DNA of 64,000 nt from a virus, in IMG/VR virus record IMGVR_UViG_3300035565_000044, positions 1-64,000 of that record. The stretch is one strand, 5' to 3'. Position numbers and translations under genes: made by a program. Below the pieces are notes generated by a model that ran no database searches, was not told where the DNA came from, and saw only the letters and a program-made list of their open reading frames with translations. Positions 9,112-19,200 of this stretch are shown one piece after another; positions within the stretch are counted from its first letter, which is position 1, and the number at the start of each line of letters is the position of its first letter.

Positions 9112-9501
9112 ATGTCTGTCCTTACCCCCACCTCAGCCGCTTCAGTTATAAACTGGATGACGGGGAACGCTACGGCGACAACATCGACAAGATATATCGC
9201 TATGTATGCTGGAGACCCTACGGCGGGTGGGGTTGAGCAGACGTTCAACCTCACTGGCGCCACTACCAGAACCAATATCACATCTAGCATACCATCTGCA
9301 TCTTCCGGAAGCGTTACGAATAACGTCGCCATCGTTATCACAGCATCAACCATAATAGCTTGCAGCGTTAACTATTTCGCAATCATGAGCGCCGCTACTG
9401 GCGGAATAGTGGTGGCGTACAAGCCTATAACGCTGATAAACCTTGGCGTTGGCGACTCTCTTACGATACCCATTGGAAGCTTAACTATAGCGATACCATA
9501 A
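9112..9501 (+). CDS. Small tail structural protein
   Basis: 129 aa. The sequence SAASVINWMTGNATAT, RYIAMYAGDPTAGGVEQT and RTNITSSIPSAS follows a common phage structural family pattern (WMTG, then YVALFTGDPT, then a beta sandwich). No Cys pair or membrane segment. It lies directly between spike 1 and the DUF2793 gene, so a tail surface or chaperone-like role is likely. Confidence 0.65.
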   Translation: MSVLTPTSAASVINWMTGNATATTSTRYIAMYAGDPTAGGVEQTFNLTGATTRTNITSSIPSASSGSVTNNVAIVITASTIIACSVNYFAIMSAATGGIVVAYKPITLINLGVGDSLTIPIGSLTIAIP

Positions 9502-9502
9502 G

Positions 9503-9664
9503 ATGACAGATCACGTAATATCAGTTAATTTGAATATAGAAGTTGACGCTAAGGCGGAGACGCCTGTCCCAGATTTTCACGTGAAACAACAGATGTCTAT
9601 CATAATTGAGAATGTATCGTTCTCAGTTGGCCGGATAGAGGAAAAAGAAGATGGTAAACACTAG
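9503..9664 (+). CDS. Small ORF, 53 aa, parS-like site inside
   Basis: ATG at 9503 to TAG at 9664, one base after the previous stop and overlapping the next start by 14 bases, the packing expected of a real gene in this operon. The product begins MTDHVISVNLNIEVDAK and is acidic and beta-prone with a charged end (GRIEEKEDGKH). It contains a parS-like palindrome (9573-9588) within the coding frame. No family recognised; the ribosome-binding site is weak. Confidence 0.5.
   Translation: MTDHVISVNLNIEVDAKAETPVPDFHVKQQMSIIIENVSFSVGRIEEKEDGKH
9573..9588. promoter_or_regulatory. parS-like palindrome 2
   Basis: ATTTTCACGTGAAACA, 14 of 16 matches to parS. It lies inside the small ORF at 9503-9664, which argues for selection on the DNA site rather than an intergenic promoter role. 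Confidence 0.6.
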
Positions 9665-10211
9665 TCCTATATTCGGCTTACAGTATCTGTTTCAGAATCA
9701 AAGCCAGAAAGAGGTCTATGTAAATCAAGACCTTACGGTAATTGACGCCTTTCTTCAGCCTACCGTCATAAGCAACGTTGTCTATACGCCTCCGCCTACG
9801 CCTGCCGATGGGGACAAATACATCGTTCCTACTGGTTCTTCTGGAGTTTGGGCTGGTCAAACCAACGCCATCGCCATGTACAGCGCTCCAAGCATGTACT
9901 GGTCATTTTACACTCCTAAAATTGGATGGATAGTGTATAATCAGGCGTATCCAGGGCTGTTCCTATTCACGGGAACGGCTTGGACGCCTTACATACTAAG
10001 GGGAACTTTTACCCTTACCCCTAGCGCTACATCAACAGTGATTACAACATCAGCGTGTTTTACGACAAGCGTTGTGCTATATTCTCCAAATACGCCAAAC
10101 GCCGCTAACGATATGGCCACAACTTCCATCGTCCCTGCGAACGGAAGTTTCACAATAACCCATGCGAATAATGCCAGAGTGGATAGGACGTTCAAATATG
10201 TCATTGTCTAA
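9651..10211 (+). CDS. DUF2793 tail protein
   Basis: 186 aa, GAGGAAAAAG before ATG. The N-terminal 100 residues fit DUF2793, a domain found in alphaproteobacterial prophages and gene transfer agents: LQNQSQKEVYVNQDLTVIDAFLQPTV, then PTPADGDKYIVPTGSSGVWAGQ, then a W-rich beta region. The remaining 80 residues form a small beta domain ending FKYVIV, common at the end of tail fibres. It immediately precedes the second spike, whose start lies inside its last codons. Likely a fibre or spike adaptor. Confidence 0.8.
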   Translation: MVNTSPIFGLQYLFQNQSQKEVYVNQDLTVIDAFLQPTVISNVVYTPPPTPADGDKYIVPTGSSGVWAGQTNAIAMYSAPSMYWSFYTPKIGWIVYNQAYPGLFLFTGTAWTPYILRGTFTLTPSATSTVITTSACFTTSVVLYSPNTPNAANDMATTSIVPANGSFTITHANNARVDRTFKYVIV

Positions 10212-12171
10212 ATATGTTGCGATATGCGCCGTAATCGCACTTGGCGCTGGTTCCGCATACGGTCAAAGCAATTATCTTAAAGACACTGGCGTGTTTGGCA
10301 ACGTCAATAACACTGACTTGCCGACTATGCCCGCCAATACGCTTAAGTGCAATAATACGGCGCTGGCGGCGCAGCCTGCGGATTGTACATTTCCATCTGT
10401 GGCAACGCAGGTTGAGTCGTCTATCAATGCGCAATACAACTACATCACAGATTTTGGCGGCGTAGCTGGCGGCGTCACTGATAATTTCCTCACGCTCCGA
10501 GCGGCCTGTAACGCTTCTGGAGGCGCTAGACTATATATCCCTGCTGGAACCTACGCCGTGACGGTTCCGGCCGTCACAACCCTCTGTACGGTCCCTGCGA
10601 ACACGGTTATCGAGGGCGCTGGCAAAGGCGTCACCGTCCTTAATCTAACAGTCTCAGATACGAGCTATGCTACCGTATTTTTGCTAGCGAACGCCAACGT
10701 CGTTTTTAAGAATTTAACCATAAATGTGATTACCAACTCAACGGTTCTTACGACAATTTTTGGTCTTCAGGCTAATAATGTAAGATTTGAGAATTGCTCT
10801 TTCATCGGAAATTCCGTTGAAGGCGTCCGTGTAGGCGGAACCGCCACCAATCTTGACACGGTTAATATCATTTTTGCATCTACAGCGCTGACTGGCACTC
10901 CGATAACGATAACATTCACCGTCACCACTGGCCTGACAACGGCGCAGATCGCGAGTGGTCTTGTCAATGCTGTGAACGCCAATGCCGTGCTTACGGCGGC
11001 TGGCGTAACGGCTACGCTTGATGGTTCATTTGTTAAGATAAATCAAATAGATACGCTTATCCCTCAAGCTTCATACACAACGTCCGTCACTGGCGCCGCT
11101 ACTGAAACGCTTACAATTGGACCATCGTCTGGTCTAAATCTCGTGACCATAGGCGGAACACAGGCCGACGACTTCAGTATGTTGAACGATGATGTTACAT
11201 CTTTCAGCTATGTTGTTCTTAAGGCTAACGCTACTACAACAACTAATAATAGGTTCACATTTAGAGGCGGATTCTATAATAAAAATATAACTGGAGCATT
11301 CAATATTAACAGCCCTTCTGGAACATTCAATGGAGTATTGATTGAAGGAACTACTATTGGGTCAGTTGGAATAAATAATGCCAATGATTTGCCTATTGCT
11401 CTTGCTCATGTTACTGACGGTAGAATAATTGGAAATTATCTATATGGTACATACAATCAGAACGCCATGCACTTTGAAGAAGGGGCTAACGATCTGATTG
11501 TCTCAGGAAACGTTGTAGAGATGGCGACGGCGACGGCGCTTGGAGCGGTATACGGCGGAACATGTATGTACTTTGTAGATAACAATATTGGTGGTGCTGG
11601 TTTTAGACCCGTTAATAACGTAACCATAGCAAATAATGTCTGCACAGCCTCCACAGCAAATGAATCTGGATTTGCTATATGGCAGGCGTCTGTGAGTCTC
11701 GCTTCCCAGAGATGGGCGATAACTGGGAATGTTTTCTCTGGATTTGCAAATGGTGTGAGGACAGACGTTATCAATGGCATGACGATGACGGGTAACTACA
11801 TATCTAATAACGCAGCGAGCGGCAATGGAATCGTTTTAGGGGCTGGTGTTACGTATGCAATGGTTTCCCAGAATGTTATTAGAACATACCTTACGCCATT
11901 GACGACAGCAGCAACCCTATCTGTTATTAGAGATAACTATGGATATAACCCTGTTGGCGCAGCTACTGTGACTCCAGGCGCTTCTCCATGGACATATACA
12001 GCAGGTTCTAGTCCTGAGGACCATTATGTAAGGGGTGGAACCGTTAGCTCTATAACTACTGGCGGACAGTCGATAGCAACAACTTCTGGTTTAACTATTC
12101 ATTTGGAACCAAATGAAAGTTATGTAGTAACATATACCGTCGCTCCAGCCGTTACCAAGTCGGTGCACTAA
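10198..12171 (+). CDS. Pectate-lyase-fold tail spike 2 with Sec-like leader
   Basis: 657 aa from ATG 10198, which overlaps the end of the DUF2793 gene and is preceded by ATAGGACG; an in-frame ATG at 10162 has no such support. The N-terminus (MSLSKYVAICAVIALGAGSA) again is a signal-type segment with an AYG-Q end. A beta-helix start is clear (FGGVAGGVTDNFLTLRAAC, then GGARLYIPAGTYAV). A separate inserted beta domain covers about 210-320 (TALTGTPITITFTVTTGLTT). The stop overlaps the next start by one base (TAATG). Likely a receptor-binding or depolymerase spike. Confidence 0.75.
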   Translation: MSLSKYVAICAVIALGAGSAYGQSNYLKDTGVFGNVNNTDLPTMPANTLKCNNTALAAQPADCTFPSVATQVESSINAQYNYITDFGGVAGGVTDNFLTLRAACNASGGARLYIPAGTYAVTVPAVTTLCTVPANTVIEGAGKGVTVLNLTVSDTSYATVFLLANANVVFKNLTINVITNSTVLTTIFGLQANNVRFENCSFIGNSVEGVRVGGTATNLDTVNIIFASTALTGTPITITFTVTTGLTTAQIASGLVNAVNANAVLTAAGVTATLDGSFVKINQIDTLIPQASYTTSVTGAATETLTIGPSSGLNLVTIGGTQADDFSMLNDDVTSFSYVVLKANATTTTNNRFTFRGGFYNKNITGAFNINSPSGTFNGVLIEGTTIGSVGINNANDLPIALAHVTDGRIIGNYLYGTYNQNAMHFEEGANDLIVSGNVVEMATATALGAVYGGTCMYFVDNNIGGAGFRPVNNVTIANNVCTASTANESGFAIWQASVSLASQRWAITGNVFSGFANGVRTDVINGMTMTGNYISNNAASGNGIVLGAGVTYAMVSQNVIRTYLTPLTTAATLSVIRDNYGYNPVGAATVTPGASPWTYTAGSSPEDHYVRGGTVSSITTGGQSIATTSGLTIHLEPNESYVVTYTVAPAVTKSVH

Positions 12172-12884
12172 TGACAACATCTGGCGTAACCGCCTTAAAT
12201 CTAACGGCAAGAGATATTATCTATTTTGCCCTTAGGAAGATAAACGCGACGCCGATTGGACAAGACCCTTCTCCGGGGGAGGTTGATCCAGTAACCATTG
12301 AGCTAAATCTCATGCTCAAGGAATGGCAGCTTCATGGTCCGCATCTCTGGCGCCACACAGAAGGAAGCGTAGCGGTGGTGGCAAACGCCCCATCGTATTC
12401 CTTGGCGACAGACAACCCACTACGTCTTGTTGAAGTGCGCTATCGCTATCCGCCAACAAGTGACCCGACTGCGCAACGTGATCTTCCAATGGAAATGATG
12501 ACAAGGGAGCAGTACAAGACGCTTCCTGTTAAATTAACATCAGGAAGTCCACCCACACAGTGGTACTTTGATCCACAGGAAACTACCAACAACCTTTACG
12601 TATGGCCAGTGCCAGCAGTTACCGCTGGAGACACTATTCAGTATACATTTCAGCGTAGATTCCAGATAATAACAAACCTAAGCCAGAGTCTTGATATTCC
12701 TGAAGAATGGCTATCAACAGTAGGTTATGGTTTAGCTGCGCGGTTGATACCTACATATGGTATTGAGACGAAAACTGGTGAAATAATCATAGCGATGGCG
12801 ACTGACCTCATTATGAAGGCCAAGGGCTTCGATAGGGAAGACGTTGTCCACATGATGCCACAGTGGCGCGGGCGGAGGCGCTAA
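12171..12884 (+). CDS. P22 gp4-like head-to-tail adaptor
   Basis: 237 aa. In the P22 type, gp4 forms the ring under the portal and recruits the tail needle or plug proteins. Visible family pattern: TARDIIYFALRKINATPIGQDPSPGEVDPVTIELNLMLKEW, with a beta region YSLATDNPLRLVEVRYRY and PPTQWYFDPQ then LYVWPVP. Start and stop overlap both neighbours by TAATG, so the three genes are translated in series. The next gene is gp10-like, the same order as in P22. Confidence 0.85.
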   Translation: MTTSGVTALNLTARDIIYFALRKINATPIGQDPSPGEVDPVTIELNLMLKEWQLHGPHLWRHTEGSVAVVANAPSYSLATDNPLRLVEVRYRYPPTSDPTAQRDLPMEMMTREQYKTLPVKLTSGSPPTQWYFDPQETTNNLYVWPVPAVTAGDTIQYTFQRRFQIITNLSQSLDIPEEWLSTVGYGLAARLIPTYGIETKTGEIIIAMATDLIMKAKGFDREDVVHMMPQWRGRRR

Positions 12885-14305
12885 TGCCTGACTTTCCGCT
12901 AAGACTGCCAACAGAGTCAACAATTGGAAGAGACGGCCAGGAAGCCTCTGTACGCCTTATAAACGGCTATGCAGAGCAGATGGGCGTTGACCAGGATGGA
13001 AAGTCTCCATACGTCGTCTACGCCGCTCCAGGGCTTACCAGATGGGACTCAGGAGGTTTCAACGGAGCCGAGCGCGGGGCTGTCGTCCTTGACGCCAACA
13101 ATCTTATATATCTTCTGGGAAACCAACTTGTAAAGTTCGACGCCAACGGTGCGCCAACAGTCTATGGAGCCATCCTAGGAACAGACAGAGTCACCATGGC
13201 TCGTAATAGGAACGGCACACCCCAGATTGGAATAGTGACTTCAGTAAACAATGCTTACTATGTGTTACAAGGCTCAACGCTTACACAGCCAGTAGAGCCA
13301 AATCTACCTGCCCCGAACTCTGTAGCTTATCTTAAGGGAAATTTCTTTTATGGGATTAATGACGGACGCATATTCTCAAGTCCTCAGGAGCAGGCTACAG
13401 GGATTGGCGCCCTAGCTTTTGCTATAGCTAATGCTGACGCTGGCGGCATCGTTAGGATTATAGCTCACGTTGGATATCTTTATATATTTGGGCCTAGAAG
13501 TCTTGAGATTTGGCAATACACTGGAGATATTCCTTTTCCATTGCAGCCAGTTCAGCAGTACATTGCTCTAGGGCTCGCTGCGCCTGCGTCTCTTGCAGAA
13601 ACGGACAAAGGACTAGTTTGGGTTGACCACAAAGGGTTTGTAAGATTTGGGCGCGATGGTTCCGCTCAGAGAATTTCCACTCACTCAGTTGAACGCGCCA
13701 TCTCCGCATCAGGGGCGAGTCGTTCAAACTTAACTGGTTCATTTTGTACATTCCAGGGCCATGAGTGTTATGTTCTAAGTCACCCCACAGACTGGACATG
13801 GGTTTATGACTTCAATATGCAGAGATGGTATGAGCGTAAATCTTATGGACAGAATAGATGGTTGGCTAGCACATTCACTTGGTTTAATAATGATTATATA
13901 TGCGGATCAAATGCTAATGGACGTCTATACAAGATAGATATGACTAATTTTGAGGAAGATCACCAAGTTTATACCATGGAAATTTGGTGTGAAAACTCTC
14001 ATAATTATCCAAACTCTCTATTCATAGATTCTCTTAATATCGATATCGTGTCTGGCGTCGGCAATTTGGAAGACCCTGAGGATATGGACCCAAAAATATC
14101 CATAGATTATAGCGACGATGGTGGGAAAAACTTCTACGGAGAACGTATGATAGGCATCGGCGCTATGGGTAACTTTAGGAAATTGGTGCGCACGGGGCGC
14201 TGGGGTCGTGTAGGACAGAAGGGGCGTATCTGGCGCTTCAGAGCCTCTGCTGGTGTTCTAAGAGCATTTATTCAAGCAACATTGCGCGGTAGACCAGGAC
14301 TATAA
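12884..14305 (+). CDS. P22 gp10-like packaged-DNA stabilisation protein
   Basis: 473 aa from the ATG overlapping the previous stop; P22 gp10 is of almost identical length. The pattern of a beta-propeller-like tail hub is visible: SVRLINGYAEQ near the start, RVTMARNRNGTPQIG, YLYIFGPRSLEIWQYTGD in the middle and ISIDYSDDGGKNFYGER near the end, followed by RWGRVGQKGRIWRFR. These match the packaged-DNA stabilisation family. The protein plugs the portal channel together with the gp4-like ring. Confidence 0.85.
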   Translation: MPDFPLRLPTESTIGRDGQEASVRLINGYAEQMGVDQDGKSPYVVYAAPGLTRWDSGGFNGAERGAVVLDANNLIYLLGNQLVKFDANGAPTVYGAILGTDRVTMARNRNGTPQIGIVTSVNNAYYVLQGSTLTQPVEPNLPAPNSVAYLKGNFFYGINDGRIFSSPQEQATGIGALAFAIANADAGGIVRIIAHVGYLYIFGPRSLEIWQYTGDIPFPLQPVQQYIALGLAAPASLAETDKGLVWVDHKGFVRFGRDGSAQRISTHSVERAISASGASRSNLTGSFCTFQGHECYVLSHPTDWTWVYDFNMQRWYERKSYGQNRWLASTFTWFNNDYICGSNANGRLYKIDMTNFEEDHQVYTMEIWCENSHNYPNSLFIDSLNIDIVSGVGNLEDPEDMDPKISIDYSDDGGKNFYGERMIGIGAMGNFRKLVRTGRWGRVGQKGRIWRFRASAGVLRAFIQATLRGRPGL

Positions 14306-14308
14306 CCC

Positions 14309-15115
14309 ATGGCTACAGGTTTAACAAGGCCACAGGACAAGGTTATCGTTGACCCTAAGACAGGGCGCTTAACGCTTGAATGGGATACGTTTTTTAATAA
14401 CATTGGTAAAATTCTAGGTGGAACGCTAAGCCAGTTTACAGGACGGCTCATAGCTACTCAGAAATTCACTATAACAGGAACATATACGCCAACAACAGGC
14501 GCTAACTCAGCCGTAATAGTTTGCGTAGGCGGCGGCGGCGGAGGCGGTGGCACTGGCGGCTTAAATCCTGGACAGAATGGCGGAGGCGGCGGTGGCTCTG
14601 GGGGATACTCTCAGCATTATATATCAGGATCGCTAACGACGCAAACGGTGACTGTTGGCGCGGGTGGGGCGGCTGGCGCTGCTGCGAACGATATAGCGGG
14701 GAATGGCGGAGATGGAACTGCTACCTCATTCGGCGCTCTGTGCATTGCTAATGGCGGAACACACGGTCTAGGCGCTTCATCTGCGAATAGCACTTACTCA
14801 CAAAGTGGAAGCGGTGGAGCTATTGGAACAGGAAATGTTTACACTATAGCTGGTAATGATGGTGGAAGCAATTCCATGATACAGAATGCTAATTATGGCG
14901 TTATTGGAGGACATGGAGCAGCTTCTGCCCTTGGTGGGGGGACAAAAGGAGCATTTATATCAGGTGGAAGTTTTGCAACATCTGGAGTAGCAGCAGGAAT
15001 TGCAGGAAAAGGGTATGGAGCTGGTGGATCAGGAGCCGTATGTCAGAGCAGCGTATCAACAGCCCTTGGCGGTGCGGGCGCAGCAGGAATCTGCATCGTC
15101 TATGAGTACAGCTAA
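14309..15115 (+). CDS. Glycine-rich tail tip protein 2
   Basis: 268 aa. Residues 1-65 form a helical or beta head (LTRPQDKVIVDPKTGRLTLEWDTFF is typical of tail adaptors). Residues about 70-268 are a glycine-rich domain with long G runs, alternating with strands such as TVTVGAGGAAG, and ending AGICIVYEYS. The same architecture and closing strand recur at 3490-5088 and 25133-25942. Its end overlaps the start of the acetyltransferase-like gene by 14 bases. Confidence 0.7.
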   Translation: MATGLTRPQDKVIVDPKTGRLTLEWDTFFNNIGKILGGTLSQFTGRLIATQKFTITGTYTPTTGANSAVIVCVGGGGGGGGTGGLNPGQNGGGGGGSGGYSQHYISGSLTTQTVTVGAGGAAGAAANDIAGNGGDGTATSFGALCIANGGTHGLGASSANSTYSQSGSGGAIGTGNVYTIAGNDGGSNSMIQNANYGVIGGHGAASALGGGTKGAFISGGSFATSGVAAGIAGKGYGAGGSGAVCQSSVSTALGGAGAAGICIVYEYS

Positions 15116-15560
15116 AACAATAATACGCCAAGCCATAGAAACAGATGTTCTCGGAATATACGATTTATATCGCGACCATCTTGATAATAAGAAATATGGT
15201 GTTACAATGGCGTATGCCCCAGAGCGCCTTCTGGCCTACGTTGAGAACGTCATTTCTAGCGACAATTTTTGCGCCCTCGTTTCAGTAAAACCAAAAGAAG
15301 TAGACATTATCACAGGCATAATAACCTGCGTCATTGTCGATTGCCCCTTTTCCTATGAAAAAGTTTGTAGAGAACTAACGTGGATACGAAACCCCAAGTA
15401 TCCAAGCAGTGGACTTCGACTTCTTAGGGGAATTGAGAATTTAGCGCGTGACCGTGGCGCCACCGTGGCCATTGTTGGATGTACAGACGATAAAATCGCA
15501 AGGCTTTTAAGCTTACGTGGCTATGTGAGGTCTGAGATTGTATATGAGAGGAATATCTAA
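15102..15560 (+). CDS. GNAT-like acetyltransferase
   Basis: 152 aa from ATG 15102, which lies inside the end of the preceding gene. The N-terminal pattern IIRQAIETDVLGIYDLYRDHL and the C-terminal half (GLRLLRGIENLARDRGATVAIVGCTDDKIARLLSLRGY) fit the GNAT fold: helix after the acetyl-CoA strand, then the closing strand. Similar small GNAT proteins sit among podovirus internal virion genes. The substrate cannot be told. Stop overlaps the next ATG (TAATG). Confidence 0.65.
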   Translation: MSTAKTIIRQAIETDVLGIYDLYRDHLDNKKYGVTMAYAPERLLAYVENVISSDNFCALVSVKPKEVDIITGIITCVIVDCPFSYEKVCRELTWIRNPKYPSSGLRLLRGIENLARDRGATVAIVGCTDDKIARLLSLRGYVRSEIVYERNI

Positions 15561-16204
15561 TGGCCATAGCGATTGTCGCCGCTGCGGCGATTGGCGCTGC
15601 TAGCGCTTACTTTGGAAACCAAACAGCATCTAAGCAAGCCGAGAAGGTAAGACAAGACGCTGTAAACTGGCGCAATCAGGTTGTAAAGGCCGCTGATCCG
15701 TTTCTACAGGGCGCCCAGAATGACTATAGCGTTCTAGATAACGCTATGGGCGTCAATGGACAGGCGGGAATGCAGAGTTATATGACCAATTCTCTTAATC
15801 CTTTGTTGGCTGGAGCACAGAGCAACGCCCTTAATGCGCTCAATCAAAAGTATGCAGCTATGGGCTATGGTCCTCTTAGCGGAAACCAGATTGCTGCTGG
15901 AAATAACTTAATGCAGCAGTCATATCTCAACCAATATAACCAGCAAGTAGGTCAACTCGCACAGGCCGCACAGGCCAGAGGCGCTATTGGCGCTAATATG
16001 TATGGTACGGCTGGACAGGCTAACGCCTACTCCACACAGGCTGGCCTCGCTGGCGCTCAGTATCAGGGACAGGCGATTGCTAGAGCCGGACAGCAGGCTG
16101 CGGATGGCCTAACATCATTGGCTGGATATCCAGGAGCGCAGAACTGGTTCTCTGGACTAGGAAGCAATACAGGCGCGGGCGCTGCGCCAGCTAGCAAAGG
16201 TTAA
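15560..16204 (+). CDS. P22 gp7-like DNA ejection protein
   Basis: 214 aa, Ala/Gln/Gly/Asn-rich. A hydrophobic Ala-rich N-terminus (IAIVAAAAIGAASAYFG) is followed by a long helix-forming region (QNDYSVLDNAMG, NALNALNQKYAAMGYGPLSGNQIAAG) and tandem QA/AG repeats. This composition and the position before two very large helical proteins correspond to the gp7 ejection protein of P22-type phages, which leaves the head with the DNA and enters the cell envelope. Confidence 0.7.
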   Translation: MAIAIVAAAAIGAASAYFGNQTASKQAEKVRQDAVNWRNQVVKAADPFLQGAQNDYSVLDNAMGVNGQAGMQSYMTNSLNPLLAGAQSNALNALNQKYAAMGYGPLSGNQIAAGNNLMQQSYLNQYNQQVGQLAQAAQARGAIGANMYGTAGQANAYSTQAGLAGAQYQGQAIARAGQQAADGLTSLAGYPGAQNWFSGLGSNTGAGAAPASKG

Positions 16205-16209
16205 GGAAC

Positions 16210-19200
16210 ATGGGCGTTTTAGACGAAGTCCCTAATCTCGCTAATCAGGCGCAGACTTGGTCAAACTATTGGCAGAACCAAAATAAGTGGGAATCTGAGC
16301 GCGCCGCTGGCCAAGCGCTTGCGAACGACAATATTGACCAAGCTAAGAAAGAAGCCGCAGTACGCGGCAACTTAGGTCTATATTCCGACCTCCATACAAT
16401 GCAGCAGCAGCGCCAGTTGGAAATTGGCCAGAAGATGCTTGCTGTTGTCCAATCCGCCAAGACGCAGAACCAATATCATTCCATGATTGACCTGCTTACC
16501 CAGCATGGCGTCCCTGGATTGAGCAAATATCGCGTTCCCCCTGGTGGAGATTTTGAGACAACTAAGAATACGGCGCTGGCGGAGCTTGGAACACATACTG
16601 AATATCTGAAATGGCAGCAGGAACAGCTAAAAGCTGAAACAGAACGGCGTAAAGTTAATTATCGTGGGATAATGACCGTTCCCGGCGCTCCACGTGAAAC
16701 ACCAATTGGTCCTATGGACTTACCACGAGAAGGCGGGATTACGCCTGTAACGCCAGTCCCGACAGGGGAGTCTGGGAAGCTCGTAGGAAGGCCAACAGAA
16801 GGCGTAGAAGCCACTGGCGCATTGACGCCAACAATGTCCATTGGTGATATCAGCGCCCGTCTAGGCACTGAAATGGCGAGTCGTGGATTAGCTCCTACTA
16901 CTACCAAGACTGGAGAACCCGGCCCAGATCGCAAATTTGCCTATTCTACGACAGAGGAAGGAAAACCAGTACTTGAAGAGCTGCCTGAAGGCGCTGAGTT
17001 TGAAGGGACTGGGACAAAAGCGAAGAGAAGCGATTATGAGATTTCTTTGGAACGGGTTAACGCTGATCCACTAAACGCTGGTAAATCCGAAACAGAACGC
17101 GCGCGCCTTGCTGCGGATATCGTCAAGACGATGAAGCAGAAGGATTCTTCTGATGTTCAGATGACCAAGATATTTGCTGATCCTCAGATGGCTGAGGCAG
17201 CGAATAAGCTATATGCGGCAAAGAAAGGTCCACAAAAAACTACTGCTGTTGAGCGCGCTGCTGATCGCATTAGTTCCGCGTATGAAGCGTCTCACAATGG
17301 TGAGAAGATGGACCCGTTTCAGGCGCTTACGCTTGCTAAACAGGCTATTGAGAAAGAACCTGAGGGAATACAGAAGCTTAAGATGCTCATGGGGCCAGAG
17401 CATGATAAGCTCTTAGGTGTTATTGAGGAAGACGCCAGAGCCGAAGGTAAGATAAAGCAGCCGGAAACAATGCAGATTGCGCGCGCCATACAGGATGAGC
17501 GCAGAAAGATGGGCGCAGACGTTCCGCCCATCACTGATGCAATCAGAGAAGCTGTAAAAATAACCAATAAGGGTCCTTCTACAGTTGCTCTTCTTAACTA
17601 CTTGTCTGGATTGCCAGAAAACCAGGACAAGAGCATAGAAGAAATCCAAAATCAGGTTGTCAAGCTCCAGCGTGAAACTGGAGCCGAGCGCGAAACGCGC
17701 AAGATTGGCGAGGAAGAGGGGCTGAGCACCCGCGAGGCTATCCGTGTCCGCGCCAAAGAGTCCAATGACGAACAAATGATGGCTGATATTCGTGAGCATA
17801 ATCCGAATATGACAGACGCGGAACATAGAGATATATTCCGCAAAATGAAGACTCATATCTCTGAAGTTGAAAATATAAAGAAAGAGACAGGTCTTGACAC
17901 TCTTGGTTCTATAGAAGCCAAGGAAAAAGTTAAGGCTAAGGCTATAGCTGAGGGGCGCACAGTCCCCATGGCCCTACAGACTACCAAAGAAGTTGACGGA
18001 AAAGTAGTTCCTGGAACTATGTTTATAAATCCGATAACTCAGAAAGAGACATTTGTCCCGCATCCTCCAGGCACCGGCGAAGTTACAAAATATGGAGCCA
18101 GGATTGGGAAAATAAACGCTGAGCTAGATGAAATTGAGAAAATACGTAAAGAAAATCCAGGAATGAGCGAGCTTGAAGCCATTACCGCGCGTAACAACGC
18201 TAAAATGACTTCAAAGAATCCTAGCGCAGAATTGCAGGGAATTAATGCGCTAAAGACGCTTTATCCCGATGAAAACTTTGAGCAGCTTACTAAGCGCTGG
18301 GTCGGTCTCCATGAAAAGAAGTCCGATAAGGACAAAGAAATTGCTGCTATTATGGACGCCCACCCTGGGGAAACCAAGGAAGACGCCTATGCGCGGCAAG
18401 CGGCTCTTAATAAACTCACTGTCCTGAAGAAAGATCCGACAACTGGTGAATTTAAGGCTATTCCCATCGAAGGAACAATAGAGAAGCAGAAGCTTGATAA
18501 ACCTCTTAAGGCTGGAAATGAATCTGATCTAACAAAAGTTGTCAAAGCTCTTGGTAATGATCCAAGATATAAAGATATTCCTGAAGTTGATAGATATAAC
18601 ATAGCTAAGAGTATCCTTAACCAGAAAGGATATAACGTACACATAGCTAATGATGGTAATCTTGCATTCCAGGCTGCTGAAAATAGTGAAGCTGATATAA
18701 AGAAGAAAACTGAGGACCTTAGAGAGAGGCAACTCGCCTTGCGCGAACGAGTAGCCACGGACCCATTGCTTAGCGCTCAGATGACATGGGCTAGAGAAAC
18801 TGCAAAATATAATGTTAAGACAGTAGGACGTGAAGCTCAGACTATTGTTCTTGATAACCATATTAATGGTGTAGTTGACCTTGCTGGCGGAGCTGATCCA
18901 AAGAAGGCTGAAAATCCCCAGAAGAGACGTGATCTGGAGTCTGCAATTGGTTTTCTAAATGCTGGTCTTGGGTTAAGAATATGGCGTGGAGAAATTTCGC
19001 CAACATCTAAAGTTCCTCAGGCTGCTATGTCTTTGCTTCAGTATAAGCACGCTATCCAAGCGGAGGCGGCGCGCGTCCTTAGTATGGGCATGACTGGGAA
19101 TATAGCCCATGAGCACGCTGTTGAGCTTGGGAGAATTGTGGGAGACCTGGAGAAGGCGCCAAGCGTTGAAGCCCTTCTTGCACAGGTTAAAACTGTGAAA

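Noticed and set aside
15000-15101. N-terminal extension of the GNAT-like gene
   Set aside because: Would overlap the glycine-rich gene by over 100 bases; the extension has no GNAT features, and ATG 15102 fits.
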